NCBI GenBank assembly: GCA_021234155.1
Contig: JAJEKV010000130.1
Location: forward strand, 1,880,844 to 1,944,843
Reading direction: 5' to 3'
DNA: 64,000 bases
DNA from: Isoetes taiwanensis
Taxonomy: Eukaryota; Streptophyta; Lycopodiopsida; Isoetales; Isoetaceae
Positions 43,988 to 59,336 of this stretch are shown here, one piece after another (within the stretch, counting starts at the first letter, position 1; each line of letters begins with the position of its first letter). Made by a program: the position numbers and the translations under genes. A model generated the notes under the pieces. That model had not been told where the DNA came from, did no database searches, and worked only from the letters and a program-made list of their open reading frames with translations.

Positions 43988-44911
43988 GCATCGCAAAACC
44001 TAGCCCCCCATCATCGTGGACGGTGAGGAGTATCTCGCTCTCGGCGACATCGAATCTCCAGATGCGGGAGAGGGAGTTCCGGCTCGATGATTCTTTGCAC
44101 CAAGCTGCACAGCAACCAGACTTGGGCGACTTCATCGTCCGGGGAGTCTCCGAACTTCGCTTCAAGTGAGAGAAGCCACACCTATACGAGTGGACTTCCG
44201 ACATCCGTGCCTATAGCAACATCAGGCAAATAATGGAAGCTTCGAGAGCCCATCCGAGAGGAGTTCTCGCCATCCGGGGAGGCGGAGATGGGGATCCATG
44301 GCAAGACCATTCAGCATTTTGATGCCGAAGCTCTTGACACCACCTGGTGCAAGAGGAGCGGGATCGACATCGGCGAGCCGACTTCGACAATCGAGAGACT
44401 ACCAAGAAATGACCGAGGTAGAGGTCGATGAATCGCGGAAGACATAGAGCCGGGAGGGCAAGCGGTGGAGAGTCATCGGCAACACACAATGATAGGTCGA
44501 GGTACTACCTTCCCACTTTCTTTGGATGGAAGAATAAGCGGTGATACACCGCAAATTGATCCAGAAGGCGAAGAATGAGTGTTTATGCTCATTGCACTCT
44601 CGGCTTTTAGCATGCATGCTCGAATAGGCCGCAAACATCGACTATGCCGCCTTAGTCAAGGCGATGGCACTTGACCTTCGATTTCAGGTGCCCTAACGGG
44701 GCGGGGAAGATTGGCGGTAACGCGGCCTACACGCGAGGGTAGAGGAATTGGTGACAGCCTTATAGGGCGGGACGTCAACCAATGTCCTTAGGAACTTGGA
44801 CGCTCGGTAGGAACGGCCCAAGTTAAGAAGTTCTTTGAGGACAACCCATCCCCTCTTAGGCGATTTCAAGAATAGTTAGACTCTTGATCCCGGAGGCTTT
44901 GTATTAAGATA
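43988..44911. other. Coding-like remains after unit 2 ORF
   Basis: Broken plus-strand frames such as VDGEEYLALGDIESPDAGEG (about 44018-44080) and RYYLPTFFGWKNK-like sequence (about 44500-44540). They probably continue the retroelement into which Helitron C inserted at 44911. No domain recognised. Confidence 0.35.
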
Positions 44912-47131
44912 TCCTATATTATAATGTTTTAGCGTGTGTCCGTTTTCCATCAAGCCCTAAATCTAATGGTGGGGATTTGATTGGCTTAATCGAACGATGA
45001 TGATTTTATTGCAATATTGAAGATTAAGGAAAAGCGAGGACCCAAAAGGCAAAAAAGGAAAACGACAAAAGGGAAGGGAAGAGGGGAAAAGGGCATGGGA
45101 AAAAGGGGAAGAAGAAAATGGTGAGGAAAGGGAAAAGTGACATGGGAAAGGGAAAAAAGAAAGGGAAAACAAAGAGGGGGAGAGGAAAGGGAAGGAAGAA
45201 AGGGCAATGGGAAAAGAGTGGGAAAAGGAGGAAAAGTAAAGGGAAAAGGGGCATTGGAAAAGTGAAAGGGGAAGGAAAAAAGAAAAAGCAATGCGGAAAG
45301 GGGAAAAGGGAGGGGAAAATGGGCATGAGGAAAAGGGGAGAGGGAGATGGAAAAAGGGCACGAGAAAAAGCCCAAAGGGGAAAGGTTGGAGAAAGGGGAA
45401 AAAGGAAGGGAAAAAGAGCATGGAAAAAAAAAAAAAAAAGGAAAGAAAAGGGAGGGGGAACTGACAAAGGGAAAAGAAGAAGAGGATGGAGAAAGGAGGA
45501 AAAGGGGTGCATGGAAAAGGTGGGGAAAAGGGAACGATGCAATGGAAAAGGGAAAAGGAAAGGAAAAGAAAAAAGGGAAGAAAAAAAAGGGCACGGGGAA
45601 AGGGGGGAGGTTAGGGAAAGGAAAAAAAGAAAAAAGGGGGTGGAAAGGTGAAAAGGAAAAGGCAAAGAGACACGAGGAAAAGAGGAAGAGGGAAAGAAGG
45701 AAGTGGTGAGGAAAGGGATAAGTGGCATGGGAAAAGAGAAAGAGAAAGGAAAAAGAAAGGGAGGGAGGAAAGGGAAGGCAAAAAAGTCAATGGGAAAAGG
45801 GGAAGAGGAAAGGGTGTGGAAAGCAAGAAAAGGGAAGGGAAAAAGGGGAAGAGGAAAAATGGTGAAGGGAGAAAGGGGAAGAGAAAAAAAAAGGAAAGCA
45901 GAAAGGGAAAGCAGGAAGGGAAAATGGGCACGAGGAAAAGGGAGAGGGAAATGGAAAATGGAAGGGCAAAGGGCACTTGCGAGAAAAGGGAAAAAAGGGA
46001 AAAGGTGAGAAAAAGGAGGGAAAAAGGAAGGGAAAAGAAAAAAGGAGGGGAAACGCAAAAAAAAAAAAAAGAGAAAAAGGATGGCCGAAAAAGGGTCGGG
46101 AAAAGGGAAAGGGAAGGGAAAAAAATAAAAAGGAAGAAAGTGAAAAGGAAAAGGGAAAGGATGAAAAGGGAAGGGAAGGGAAAGAAAAAAAAAAAGGTGG
46201 AAAAGAGAGAAAAGAAAGGGAAAAAGGGCACGAAGAATGGGGGAAGAGGGAAATGAAAAAAAGAGACGGGGAAAAAAGAGCATGAAAAGGGAAAGAGAGA
46301 AAGAAAAGAAAAAGAAAAAGTGAAGGAAAAGAGCATGGGACAAGGGAAAAGAAAAAAGAAAAAGAAAGGGAGAAGGGGCACGAGGAAAAAAAAAAGGAAG
46401 AGGGGTGCGAAAAAGAAGAAAAAGGGCACATAAAATGGTGAGAAAAAGAAGGAAAAGCAGGCCACGAGGAGAATAGGGAAGAGGGAAATGAAAAAATAGA
46501 ATAGAATAGAATAGTTTTTTTAACGTCCACAGAGACCAATAGGTCATGGGAAAAGGGCATAACAAGAGAAAGAGAGAAAGGGTGAGAAAAAAGAAAAAAA
46601 AATGAAGGGAAAAAGAGCATAGGACAAAAAGAAGAAAAGGGGCACATGAAAAAGGGTGGGAAAAAGGGAAGGAAAAAAGGAAAGGGAAATAGAAGGGCAA
46701 GAGGAGGGGAAAGGAAAGGAAAAAATAGCACAAGAAAAAGGGGAAGGGCCGGGAAAGGATGAAAGGGAAGGAAAAAAAATCCATCAGAAAAAGGGGAAAG
46801 GGAAAAAGGAGAACGGGAAGTGGAAAGGGCAGGGAAGGAAAAAGCGAGATAAAAAGAAAAGAGGAAAAGGAAAAAATAAATTTGTAGGGAAAAGGGAAAA
46901 GAAAAGTCTGTAGAAGATGGGAAAAAAAGAAAAGAAAAAGGGAAATCAAGGATAGAGCAAAAAGCAAAGAGAAAGGGAAACGATACTTGAGTGCACAAAA
47001 ACCTCTTATAGCCCAGCAACATTGAGCTTAGTTTCTATTATCTAAGATTTATGAAAAGGAGTTGAGGTGAACATGTTTCCATCCACACAAGTTCTTAGCT
47101 TATGCCCAGCAACGCTGGGCACCATTACTAG
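44912..47131 (+). mobile_element. Non-autonomous Helitron C with polypurine body
   Basis: Starts TCCTATATTATAATGTTTTA after a host A (44911). It ends with hairpin GCCCAGCAACGCTGGGC (47104-47120), then ACCATTACTAG, before a host T (47132). The last 45 bases match Helitron B almost exactly, while the first 17 match with one change and the next 100 have diverged. The body, about 45010-46980, is a purine tract with GGCATGG and GGGCACG interruptions, plus one non-purine island near 46490-46560. Its insertion splits a retroelement. Confidence 0.88.
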
Positions 47132-47349
47132 TTATATAATATAAATATAATTTCTTTTGCACTTTAAATGTTTTGTTGACGTATTTTGTTCCACAACTAT
47201 ACCAACAAACATATAATGCAAGAGAACAAATAAAACTAATCATATAGCCATGACCTACTTGTGTATGCAGCTAGAGGCCCGGGTTCAGGGGAACGACAAC
47301 GCCAAGACCATAGGGAAGAAACGGACCTCACTTGCACCACCCCTCAAGG

Positions 47350-48120
47350 AGCATGTATGAAGCATTTGGGCCCATGATCCCAGAGGAGAAAATGTCACAG
47401 ATGAGGACGGACCTTGAGCAGATAAAAGCTTTCCTGGCTGCGCAAGCTGGAGTTGGGTCGGAAGGCAACGCCCTATTGCCACAAGCATCAACTCGGAAGG
47501 CAGAAAAGGACAAGAAGAGGAGCAAGAGAAGGAGGTCCCCGGCCATCGAAATCCTCGAGCTCAAGCTCGGACTCAGACTCTGGTTCCGAGGAAGAGGCTA
47601 AACAAGTGCAGAACCGAAGGGAAGACAGACACAAGGAGACGAGAACCTCGGACTACCAGAAGAAGGTAGACTCAAGATTGGGAAAATGTTTGGAAGGCGG
47701 GGAAGCTGAGCAATTCTCGAGGCGAGAAACGGTCGGGCATGGAAGCAGAAGTGTGGCTCGATGAGATGAGTGAATATGGCAACGCCTATGGTATGAAGGA
47801 CAAGGACAAGGGCAGAGTGGCAACAACTAACCTTGAAGAAGCGGCGACGATTTGGTGGAAGGGGTTATGCCAAGGCCCATGGCTTGCGGGGCATGCTTGC
47901 AGGTTTGAAAAGTTTGCTAAAGCTTTCAAGCGCCATTACGTCCCAAAGAGGCACAAGTCCAACATGATGCGGCGGTTTTCAGGTTGCGGCAAGGCAACAA
48001 ATCAATCCGAAAATATCTGAGAGGAATTCATGAGACTAAAGGCTTTATGTGCCAAAGTTGGTAGAAAAGCATGATGATGGAAAGTTATATTGAAGGGCTG
48101 AATGATGAGATCCCAGCGAG
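47350..48120 (+). pseudogene. gag of the chromodomain element
   Basis: MSQMRTDLEQIKAFLAAQAG is followed by a Lys/Arg-rich and Ser-rich part (SSSSSDSDSGSEEEAKQ). Then comes the retrotransposon-gag core: AEVWLDEMSEYGNAYGMKDK, EEAATIWWKGL, KFAKAFKRHYVPKRHKSNMM (about 47740-47970) and REFMRLKALCAKVG. The core pattern of Trp-rich helices is that of plant gypsy gag. Shifts near 47740 and 47985 break it. Confidence 0.7.
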
Positions 48121-48419
48121 CTTGTAAGGGGCAATAAACCCTAAGACAAGATCGGCGTAATCCAAGGCAATAAGCTTGCAAGGGACGGGGGCCTCGAGAA
48201 TAGCCAGGCGGAAGATATTACGGGGACAAAGGCAAGGTCCAAATAAAGGCCCATATGGTGGCAAACCATGGGAAGCGGCAGAGGAGAGGAAGCAGTGTCC
48301 TTCAGGGACAAGCGGAGGGTCAAACTACTCCAAAGCAAAGGCGGTCCTTTTTGAAGGCTATGCCCAAGGAAAAGAAGCGAGTGCATAGAAAAGCGGCTTT
48401 GCTTGGTGTTTCAGCTAGG

Positions 48420-50080
48420 CCATAGAAACAACAACCGCCCCTCGTCGCCATGAGTGTAGCGCTATTAGTTGGGAGATTAGGACACTCGCAAATCTAGCGA
48501 CGGCCCAAAGAGGCAGCCATGACTATATTCGTGGTGAGTGTCATATCTTTGCCGTAATAGACATAGAACAAGCGAGAATCAATATCGGGTAATATCCACA
48601 ATAGGGAAGGCCAAAGCCAAGTCATTCCACAATCCTGATAGATTCGGGGAAGTAGTCACAACTTTGCATCCCCCAAGAATGGTCAAATGTTGAAGCTCAA
48701 GCCATTGAAGTCAAAGCCAAGACCCGTGGTCTTAGTTAATCGGGGAGTAAGGCATCTGGCAGGCAAAAGGATAAACTTCGGCATTGATTTGCGGGAATCA
48801 ACATTAGGATCCGGGGCGGTAATGAACATTGGAAAGTATGATTTAATCATTGGGATGGAGTATCTTGGTCCAGCAGGGAGCCCTCATTGATTGTGGAAAG
48901 GGAAGGTGACCCTCACGGACCCAATGGCAAAATCATAGAGATCCGCAAAAGAAGTTGTTCCCATTATGCGAAGGCATGTCTAGTAAGCGGTTGCGTTCGT
49001 GCATAAAAAGTGAGGCGGTAGCTTATATCTTCAAGCTTGAGATCCAAGAGCCCGAATCAGAGAAGGTAAGAAGATAACTGCCCAATGAGTTGCCCAAGCA
49101 AGTAGCTAAGCTGATCATGGAGTTCCACGATCTCTTTCGTGATGAGATCAAGCAGCCCCCTCCTTATAGGGGAGTCGTGTGAGATAGCACCGAACCGTGA
49201 ACGGTTTACAAGTAAAGCCCCATACGTAATGACCACGCCAGGAGCCGAACTAAAGAAGCAATTGCAGGGAGTTGCTCGACCGCGGCTTCATTAGACCTAA
49301 GCGTCTTTTACGCCGTTTGGAGCATCCATTCTTTTGTAAAGAAGAAGGATGGCAGCGAGGATGATGCATAGATTACAAGCGGTTGAACAAGCACATCATC
49401 AAGAATAAGTATATCGCTCCTCCCGGATCGCATTTACTTGATGGATCAACCCAAGGGCAAAAAGTCTTCTCCAAAATCGACCTAAGGTCAGGCTATCATC
49501 AGATCAGAATAAAGAAAGAAGACGCCCATAAAAGCGGCTTTGGGACCCGTGTATGGGCACTATGAGTTCCGCTGTAATGCCTTTCGCCTTATCGAATGCC
49601 CCAACAATGTTCATGAGGCTCATGAAACTACATCTTCATGGAGTTTTTGGACACCTTTGTGATAGTATTCTTTGATGACATTTTGGTGTATAGCGTATCC
49701 TTCGAGGAACACGTGCAACACTTAAGGAGAGTGCTTGAGAAATTAAGCGAGGCAAATCGGCCAGGACGTGAAGTTGTCGGTGTCACCGCCGCGGAAAGGG
49801 GTGGAATATCCGGGTCATGTGATCTCAAGCGGAAGGGATTTCCGGCGGATCCTTTCCCTGCCGAAGCCATTCGGTGGGTCGACACCAAGAATTTCCATGA
49901 GGTCGAAGTTTCCTTTGGCCTAGCGGTACTCACGGAAGTTCGTGAAGAACTTTGCCTAAGATAGCGCCCCGCCAACGCATCTTGACGAGGGCGAAAAGAT
50001 GAAAGATTGGGCAGACCATTGTACAAGAAAGCCCAAGCTGATTTGAATTGTTGAAGGAAGCGGACAACCGCCCGTCTTGA
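48420..50080 (+). pseudogene. Protease, reverse transcriptase and RNase H start (chromodomain element)
   Basis: The protease end is YDLIIGMEYLG (about 48838-48870). The reverse transcriptase begins LPNELPKQVAKLIMEFHDLF (about 49078-49137). It continues with FSKIDLRSGYHQIRIKKEDA (about 49468-49530), the remnant PFALSNAP-like phrase, then EFLDTFVIVFFDDILVYS (about 49638-49693) with the catalytic Asp pair and EEHVQHLRRVLEKL. The connection domain shows GHVISxxG-like sequence and ADPFPAEAIRWVDTKNFHEV (about 49850-49905). Many frame changes occur. Confidence 0.8.
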
Positions 50081-50599
50081 CCCCTGGGCCGATCCAGGAG
50101 AAAGATAAACTTGTGGCGACATGATGCAGTAGGATAGCCGCAGGTCAAGGTTTCATGCGGGAAGAGCGTGTGGTAGCATATGATTCCGTGAAGATGAACG
50201 ACCAAAACGCTACAGAAGCCGCCGATCAAGAATTGTTCTGCGTTTGTCGGGGCATTAAGAATTTGGAGGCACTATCTCTTGGGAAGGAAGTTCCAATTGG
50301 ACCGCATCATCGAGCCTCCAAGATGTATTCCGCATAACCACACCTTAACCCTCGGCGCGAAGGTGGATGGAGATTCCTCCGAAGAGTATGACTTTGATAT
50401 AGTCTACAAGCGGGAAGCTCAAGCGTGGTAGCGGATCGCAGCTTTCAAAGGCATCCTCGACAACTAGAGTGCATTGCAATGCAATTTCGGCGCTCTCCAG
50501 CTGACCGGGAAGAAGATTGAAGAATCCTTGCCAACAGATGTGGACTTCAAGGGAAGTATGGGCAAAGCTTATGCAGGGAAGCAAGAACAGATAATCCAG

Positions 50600-52340
50600 A
50601 GAGAAACCTTCAAAAATTTAAGAAGGAAGGTAATCTCTTGTACCATAAGAACAAGTTGTGCGTTTTAATCATTTGTGTAAGGAAGTTGATTCTTCACGAC
50701 ACACACAACAGTCCAATAGCTGGCCATGCAGGATTTATGAAGACATATTTCAAAGTCTTGCGGCTAACTATTGTGGCCAGAATGAAGAAGCAAGTAGCTT
50801 TCGCTACATCAAGGAATGTCGGCTATGTCGTGACGGGCGGAACAGCCTACAATTCGAGAACATTGGAACCATTAGCGGTGCCGAACGCTAAGTGGGAGGT
50901 CATTGCTTTGATGGTAGTGGTCGACAAGTTGTCGAAGATGGCACATTTTGTGCCTTGCAGGACCACAGACACGGCTATGGCAGGACCTCTTTGCCCGCGA
51001 TTGAGCATCGAAGCTATCCATGAGCCGCGACCTATCATCCTCGGGCGGATGGGCAAGCGGATGGACCAGCGAAATTTTGGAGGATATGCTATGAAACTAT
51101 GTCCGAACAAGCAAGGTATGTGGAAGAATTTATTCACTTTATTGAGGGAACCAACCGACTAGCGATCAACCAAACCGACCAACGGAACCAACCGTCGGTT
51201 AGGGAAGCCAAATTAACCTGACCGGCAGGAAAGGAGGAACCCACTGGGCCATGACCAACCTGTTGGGATCTTAAGTGGGTTTCTACTAAGTGCCCAGCGA
51301 AGAAACCAACCTGAGGTGACCAAAAACGAGGAGCCTTCACAGGAACAAACCGACTAGCCGACCAACCAAACCCCACCAACGGAACCAACCAAATTCGGGC
51401 AGAAGGATCCAAGAGTCGAAAGGGCGCGTGGCTTGTGCGTTTTGGAGTAGCCAAATGATCCGTGAGTACTAAGGTGCACAAAGGCTAGAGCAACCCATTA
51501 AATTAAACCGAAAGTGAGCAAACCCCTTCCAAGTCGACCGTTACTAAGTTAAGCTCAAGACCAAGTGCAAAGCGCCCCTTCCATATCCCCCAGGGTTTGT
51601 GAATGCCCCCACACTTTTATGTCAAAAAATAGGGCCCCCCTTCCATAAAGGAGGCTTCTGAAAGCCTTGAATCGGCGGCATGGATAGGAAGGGGGCGCAA
51701 GAAAGCTTATAGGTGGCGGCCTCCCATGTCGAACATTCCCGCGTCGCCAAATAGGGCGCCTATTGTCAGCACCCCGTTATCGGCGACGCCGCCGCCAAAG
51801 GCGCGTATTCCCCTCTCCAGGGCGCCGCGCCGGTCCGGTTTGCGGGGCTGCCTCGACCGATGCGCCAAATCGTCGTGGGGGCGTGGCGGGCCGACAAATC
51901 CACGCCGGTCCTGTCCGCCCGTCGGAGTCCCCTGCTCGACCATAGCCCCGTTATCAGCCATGGCCCCGCTAGTGGAGTTTCATTATAATAATAGCACCAA
52001 ATAAGAATCATCCCAAATGTCAGCCGTTTATGATCAACTTCACGGCTATCAATGCCTGACTCCCACACTTGGCACAATCCGCGGTCAAAAAGTAGGGTTT
52101 CCCGAACAAATGTTGGCCGACATGCGGCAGCTTGTGGAAGAAGTTCGAGGATATCTTCTTGCGGCAAAAGAGTCGACAAAAGAGCATCGCCGGCAAGCAA
52201 ATCGGGCGGTCGAGAGTTCCAAGTTGGCGACGGCGTATGGCTCAAGATCAAAGTGAAACAAGCGAAGCTCCGCGACGGAATTGTAAGAAGCTTGCTCAGG
52301 GGTGGGCTTTGGACCTTCCGAGATAGTCAAGAGAATAGGT
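50600..52340 (+). pseudogene. Integrase of the chromodomain element, interrupted
   Basis: LYHKNKLCV precedes LILHDTHNSPIAGHAGFMKT (about 50690-50745), the zinc-binding N-terminus. The core has LAVPNAKWEVIALMVVVDKL then SKMAHFVPCRTTDTAMAG (about 50875-50985). After the GC-rich insert it resumes with VEFHYNNSTK (about 51973-52000), then MSAVYDQLHGYQCLTPT and EVRGYLLAAKESTKEHRRQA. A VGDGVWLKIK-like C-terminal phrase follows (about 52220-52250). The enzyme is inactive because of the insert and shifts. Confidence 0.75.
51150..51965. other. GC-rich insertion within the integrase
   Basis: Integrase similarity stops near 51140 and resumes near 51970. The segment between has its own composition: GAACCAACCGACTAGCGATC at 51148 and a near copy at 51340, then a CG-rich half with CGGCGACGCCGCCGCC (about 51780-51795). 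No gene is recognised. It may be a separate mobile element. Confidence 0.5.
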
Positions 52341-52459
52341 AATCAATCCTCAGATTGGACCTACCAGCACACCTAAAGATTCATAAAGTCTTCCATTGAG
52401 TTTGTTGAAGAATCATACCAAATCGGGCGAAGTCTTGGACACTCAACGTTGTTGGAAAT

Positions 52460-52610
52460 GATCCGGAGGAGCGACTGGAAATAGTTCGAGAATTGATTCT
52501 TGATAAAGCCTTCAAGAAAACAAGGAGATCGAAATTTCTCCAATACTTGGTCAAGTGGAAACACTTAGGTGGAAAAGCGTGACATGGGTATAAGAAAGAT
52601 CTATTAAAGT
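52460..52610 (+). pseudogene. Chromodomain of the gypsy element
   Basis: One frame reads ERLEIVRELILDKAFKKTRR then KFLQYLVKWKHLG. A shift gives TWV where chromodomains have a T-W-E. The YLVKWK-x-L and following T-W are the chromodomain signature, which targets integration to marked chromatin. Confidence 0.75.
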
Positions 52611-52680
52611 AGTACCCACGGTTTGTGGAGCAATGGGGCGGCAAGGTCATCTCAAGAAATGAAATCGGGCATGTCGATTT

Positions 52681-55755
<3,075 letters not shown>

Positions 55756-56975
55756 AAGATCCTGCCTCCTTCCGCAGGTGCAAGGGTCCAGGTCAACAAG
55801 AAAGCAGCAAAAACTAGGTTAAGTAGGGCACCTAGCATTGCTGCTAGGACCCTACTTCACCTGTATCCAATAGTCATGAAGATAGAAAAGCCTATGTGGT
55901 ACATAGCAACATACCTGTCGGAAGCCTTAGAAATGAGCCCCGAAAACTCCTGTTTAAGAATGTTGCAAATATAACTGTAAATAGTCTTTTGATCGGATCC
56001 AATATTCAGGATCTGTTCAATGACTGTGAGCAGGCCTCTTCTAGCTCTGCAATAGTATATGCTGAGAGTCTGCAATCAGTTTGCATTGACTCTAGATCAA
56101 TGATTTTTTTATATAACCTGTCACAGCTGAGACAGCAATCATTGTTTGGACAACCTCTTTGGGGGCTTATGATAAGAGACGAGTGAAGCCCACGCCAATG
56201 GCTGTTTGCTTCTTAACATTATGAGTTGTCTGCCATTATAACAGAAAATGTCATCAGTCTAAAATCAAGATGTAAATACCATAATACCATACCAAAGCCA
56301 TCAGAAATTATGCCCCTAAAATACGAAGCGAGGACCAAATATTTGGCCCCAAACTTAAGCATATTAAGAAACAAATTTTCTGCACAAATACACAAACACT
56401 GCATGTACTGCATGTGCTCAAATAACCAAGATGCACCAAAACCGTCACAATATAGGAAACCACATGACAAAATATGTTAACATCCCAAACAAGTAGTCAA
56501 TGTAAGACAACTTGGTGGGGACCAAATCTTTGATCCCAAACCAGAATTATCCAAACATATGCAACAAGTTTGGTACCTTATAAAGGGCACTTCAAAGACT
56601 AAAGGAGACATAACGTATAAGACTGATAATTTATGCAGCAGACTAAACAAAGAGTCAATGTTAGATAATTTGGCGAGGACCAAATCCTTGGCCCTAGACC
56701 ATAATTATCTGAACAAAAGACTTCATAAATAAACCTAGTCATTGTTATAGAAAGAGTAAACTAAAGAATGCACGGGACCAGACAAATCAATATAAAGATA
56801 CACACTGCGAGGACCAAGTATTTAGTCCCAAACAGAATATACCAAGATAAATATTCTCTGATCCTTCACCATATCTGCAAAACATGTATGATAATGTTAT
56901 AACAATAATTAAAACAAGCCAGGGGGCAAGGGTTAACCGTCCTAGAACGGAAAAATAGAAGTTCCAGTATATATA
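55756..56975. other. Spacer between repeat copies; possible exon remnants (-)
   Basis: On the minus strand 55857-56075 reads GLLTVIEQILNIGSDQKTIY and SYICNILKQEFSGLISKAS, which looks coding. No family is recognised, and no splice pattern confirms it. The phrase GGACCAAATCTTTGATCCCA and near copies recur at about 56330, 56518, 56675 and 56810, a degenerate local repeat. Confidence 0.3.
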
Positions 56976-59305
56976 CTAACTTCCCACTAGGATCTAATCT
57001 AGCAGAAATACTTACTCCAAACACTAACACTCGTTAGAGCTTGAGAATTTGTCTATCCTGGCGTGACCCAGGCCCAAGCCACCAATCCTAGCATTATACA
57101 AACTAACTATGATTATTAGCCTAAAAGCTCTTACTAACAAAGAAAAGCCTAATGGGAATTAAATCTTTAATTCCAAACCAAGCTTATCCCTTGTTAAGAA
57201 CTACTAAGGCATATTCTTATGACAGTACAATGAGCAACCAATGTAATAGAATATAATGACAGTTTACTATCACGGTGAAGCATTAATGCCAATTCTCCTA
57301 TACAACATTGTAAGTTCATGTACAATACATTTTAAAGTGGATAATGTAGTATTTAAATATCCACATCACCATCTGTTCATACTATAGCCAGTTTAAAAGG
57401 GATATAATCAGCCATAGCTATATTATCTCCATGCATACTATGTCAACATCATCTAAGGCAACACCTAAGGTGGCCAAGGTTCGAGATTTTGTGTTCCAGC
57501 AAGATGTTAAATGAATAGAGAACAACCAGTGCGCTGCTCTATACATAAAACCAAGACAGAATTTCGAAAGACTTTCTCCCTTAGTAAGTATAACTGTAGA
57601 GTACCATAGTCGAAGTCCAACTCAAACTTGTACATTCGAAGTTTTTTTCTTCGCCAATTTACACCTTAAACATCAAAAGGTGAGTTTCGCGTGTTACCTG
57701 CAGCCAAACCAATCATATGTTAGCCTAAAGAGGGTAATTATGAAGTAGCTAGCAGGTAAGCGAGGCAAAACTCTGTTTTCATCCGTTTCCTTTCATGCTT
57801 AAGAGTCTTTCTGCAAAGACTACTATCAGCAGATAATCCAAATAATACAATTCGGTTTAAGCATAAAAATTCCATAGTATTGTGAACGTGTAAAGAAAGC
57901 CTGATGACACTTAGCAACATTAGTTCAAACACATTCTAGAACTAGGATTAGGAAGCAGCACATCTACTCCTTTTGTTCAGATACTCACAACATCCTTACC
58001 ATCACTGGCTGCCTTGTTGTTTTGAGGAAAAGAACTCTAATTGCTAGAGGGATGACTACTACACTAGCTCAGAAAGAATTCTATCTTCTTGTTCAAAACA
58101 AAAAGAATAAAATGATATGTAAGAACCTGATAAAATGCGCTCCAAAGGCATTCGCAAGGCTCTTGTGTCATGAATGAATTTTACTCCATTTGCCAGAAAT
58201 AAATTCCAGATTGTTTGTTGATTTTTAACTCTACTGAGCTGTCTTCTCCAAGTCTGAAACCGTAATAAGCAAATAAATGCCGTCTGGTGCTAATCAATCT
58301 ACACAAGGCGTGATTATAAGTCTGCCATGCATCAGAAGGACAACCGACCTACAAAAGGCCTTGCTTTGCTATTCTGTAACAGCATATTTCATGTCTCCAT
58401 GCCTTATCCTTCAAAATCAGCCTCAAAATTTCATTGTGACATGTATTCATTGGGTATTGATCTCAGCGGAATCCAGGAGACGAACAAGCTCTGCTCTTGG
58501 TAAGAAACCCGCCGCTTCATTTTAGGGCAAAACGGCCATGCTGACAATAGCGAACTTACATTATTTTTTGGAATGTAAGCCTTGGTAAGCATCGTAACTT
58601 TTCCGCCCAAAATAAATGGGCATTTAATGCCATTTAAAGTATCCCATAGTGCCATCCAATTTGGAGAGGGCTTTTGCCATTAAGGCTCACACTTTGTCTT
58701 TTTGAAAAGCAAACTCACATAGGAGATGTCTACGGCAAAAACGCCCTTAACAAGGAAACTAAGTTATAGTCCATACCTTTTCATTGTAGACCATAATGCA
58801 TCGTAAATCGTCATTGTTCCTTTTCTCAAAAAGTGCAATGCAAAAAGTCTTACCTTAGAAATTTGACATGTGCCATCTTGCATGCCAAAAAGGTGTACTT
58901 TTCCAAAAGGTGGAAAATAAAGCTTAGATATGACTACTTTAAGGAAAAGCCCCTTAGTGCCATGTGGACAACAATTTCATGGCAATAATGAAGGATGCAC
59001 AACCAAACTAAATAAATACATACCTTAAAATGATGCCATTAGCAAGTAATTGTGAGCCATGTGCAAAATGAAGAGCCCATCCAAGAGCCCATTATAATAT
59101 GGTGTATCAAATGCCCTTTCATTTTAGGCATTCTAGAAAGCAAAAATGTCACACGTCAGCATCATAGATTCATTGGTGCCATGTTCACGTCATAAATTAT
59201 AGGAATTATTCCAATAAAATGCTTTCAGTGAAAAAAGCAAGCTAGTCAGTTTTTTCTAAGCTAGTAGATCAAGAGCCAACCAACAACAACCTTGATATAT
59301 ATAGA

Positions 59306-59336
<31 letters not shown>
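56976..59336 (+). mobile_element. TA-flanked 2.3-kb repeat, copy B
   Basis: Same start and end as copy A, preceded by TATATATA and followed by a TA run of about 30 bases (to 59336). Relative to A it has about 36 extra bases near 58013-58050 (GCTGCCTTGTTGTTTTGAGG and following). The rest is nearly collinear. Confidence 0.75.

Larger units (their letters stand above)
47270..52680 (+). mobile_element. Chromodomain Ty3/gypsy retrotransposon relic
   Basis: gag, protease, reverse transcriptase, RNase H, integrase and chromodomain segments follow in the order of plant chromoviruses. No LTR pair is visible around it. The 5' part may continue left of Helitron C into the hairpin-led unit 2 (43.3-44.9 kb), which would make unit 2's promoter the 5' LTR, but this is unproven. 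An extra segment of about 0.8 kb sits in the integrase. Confidence 0.75.
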
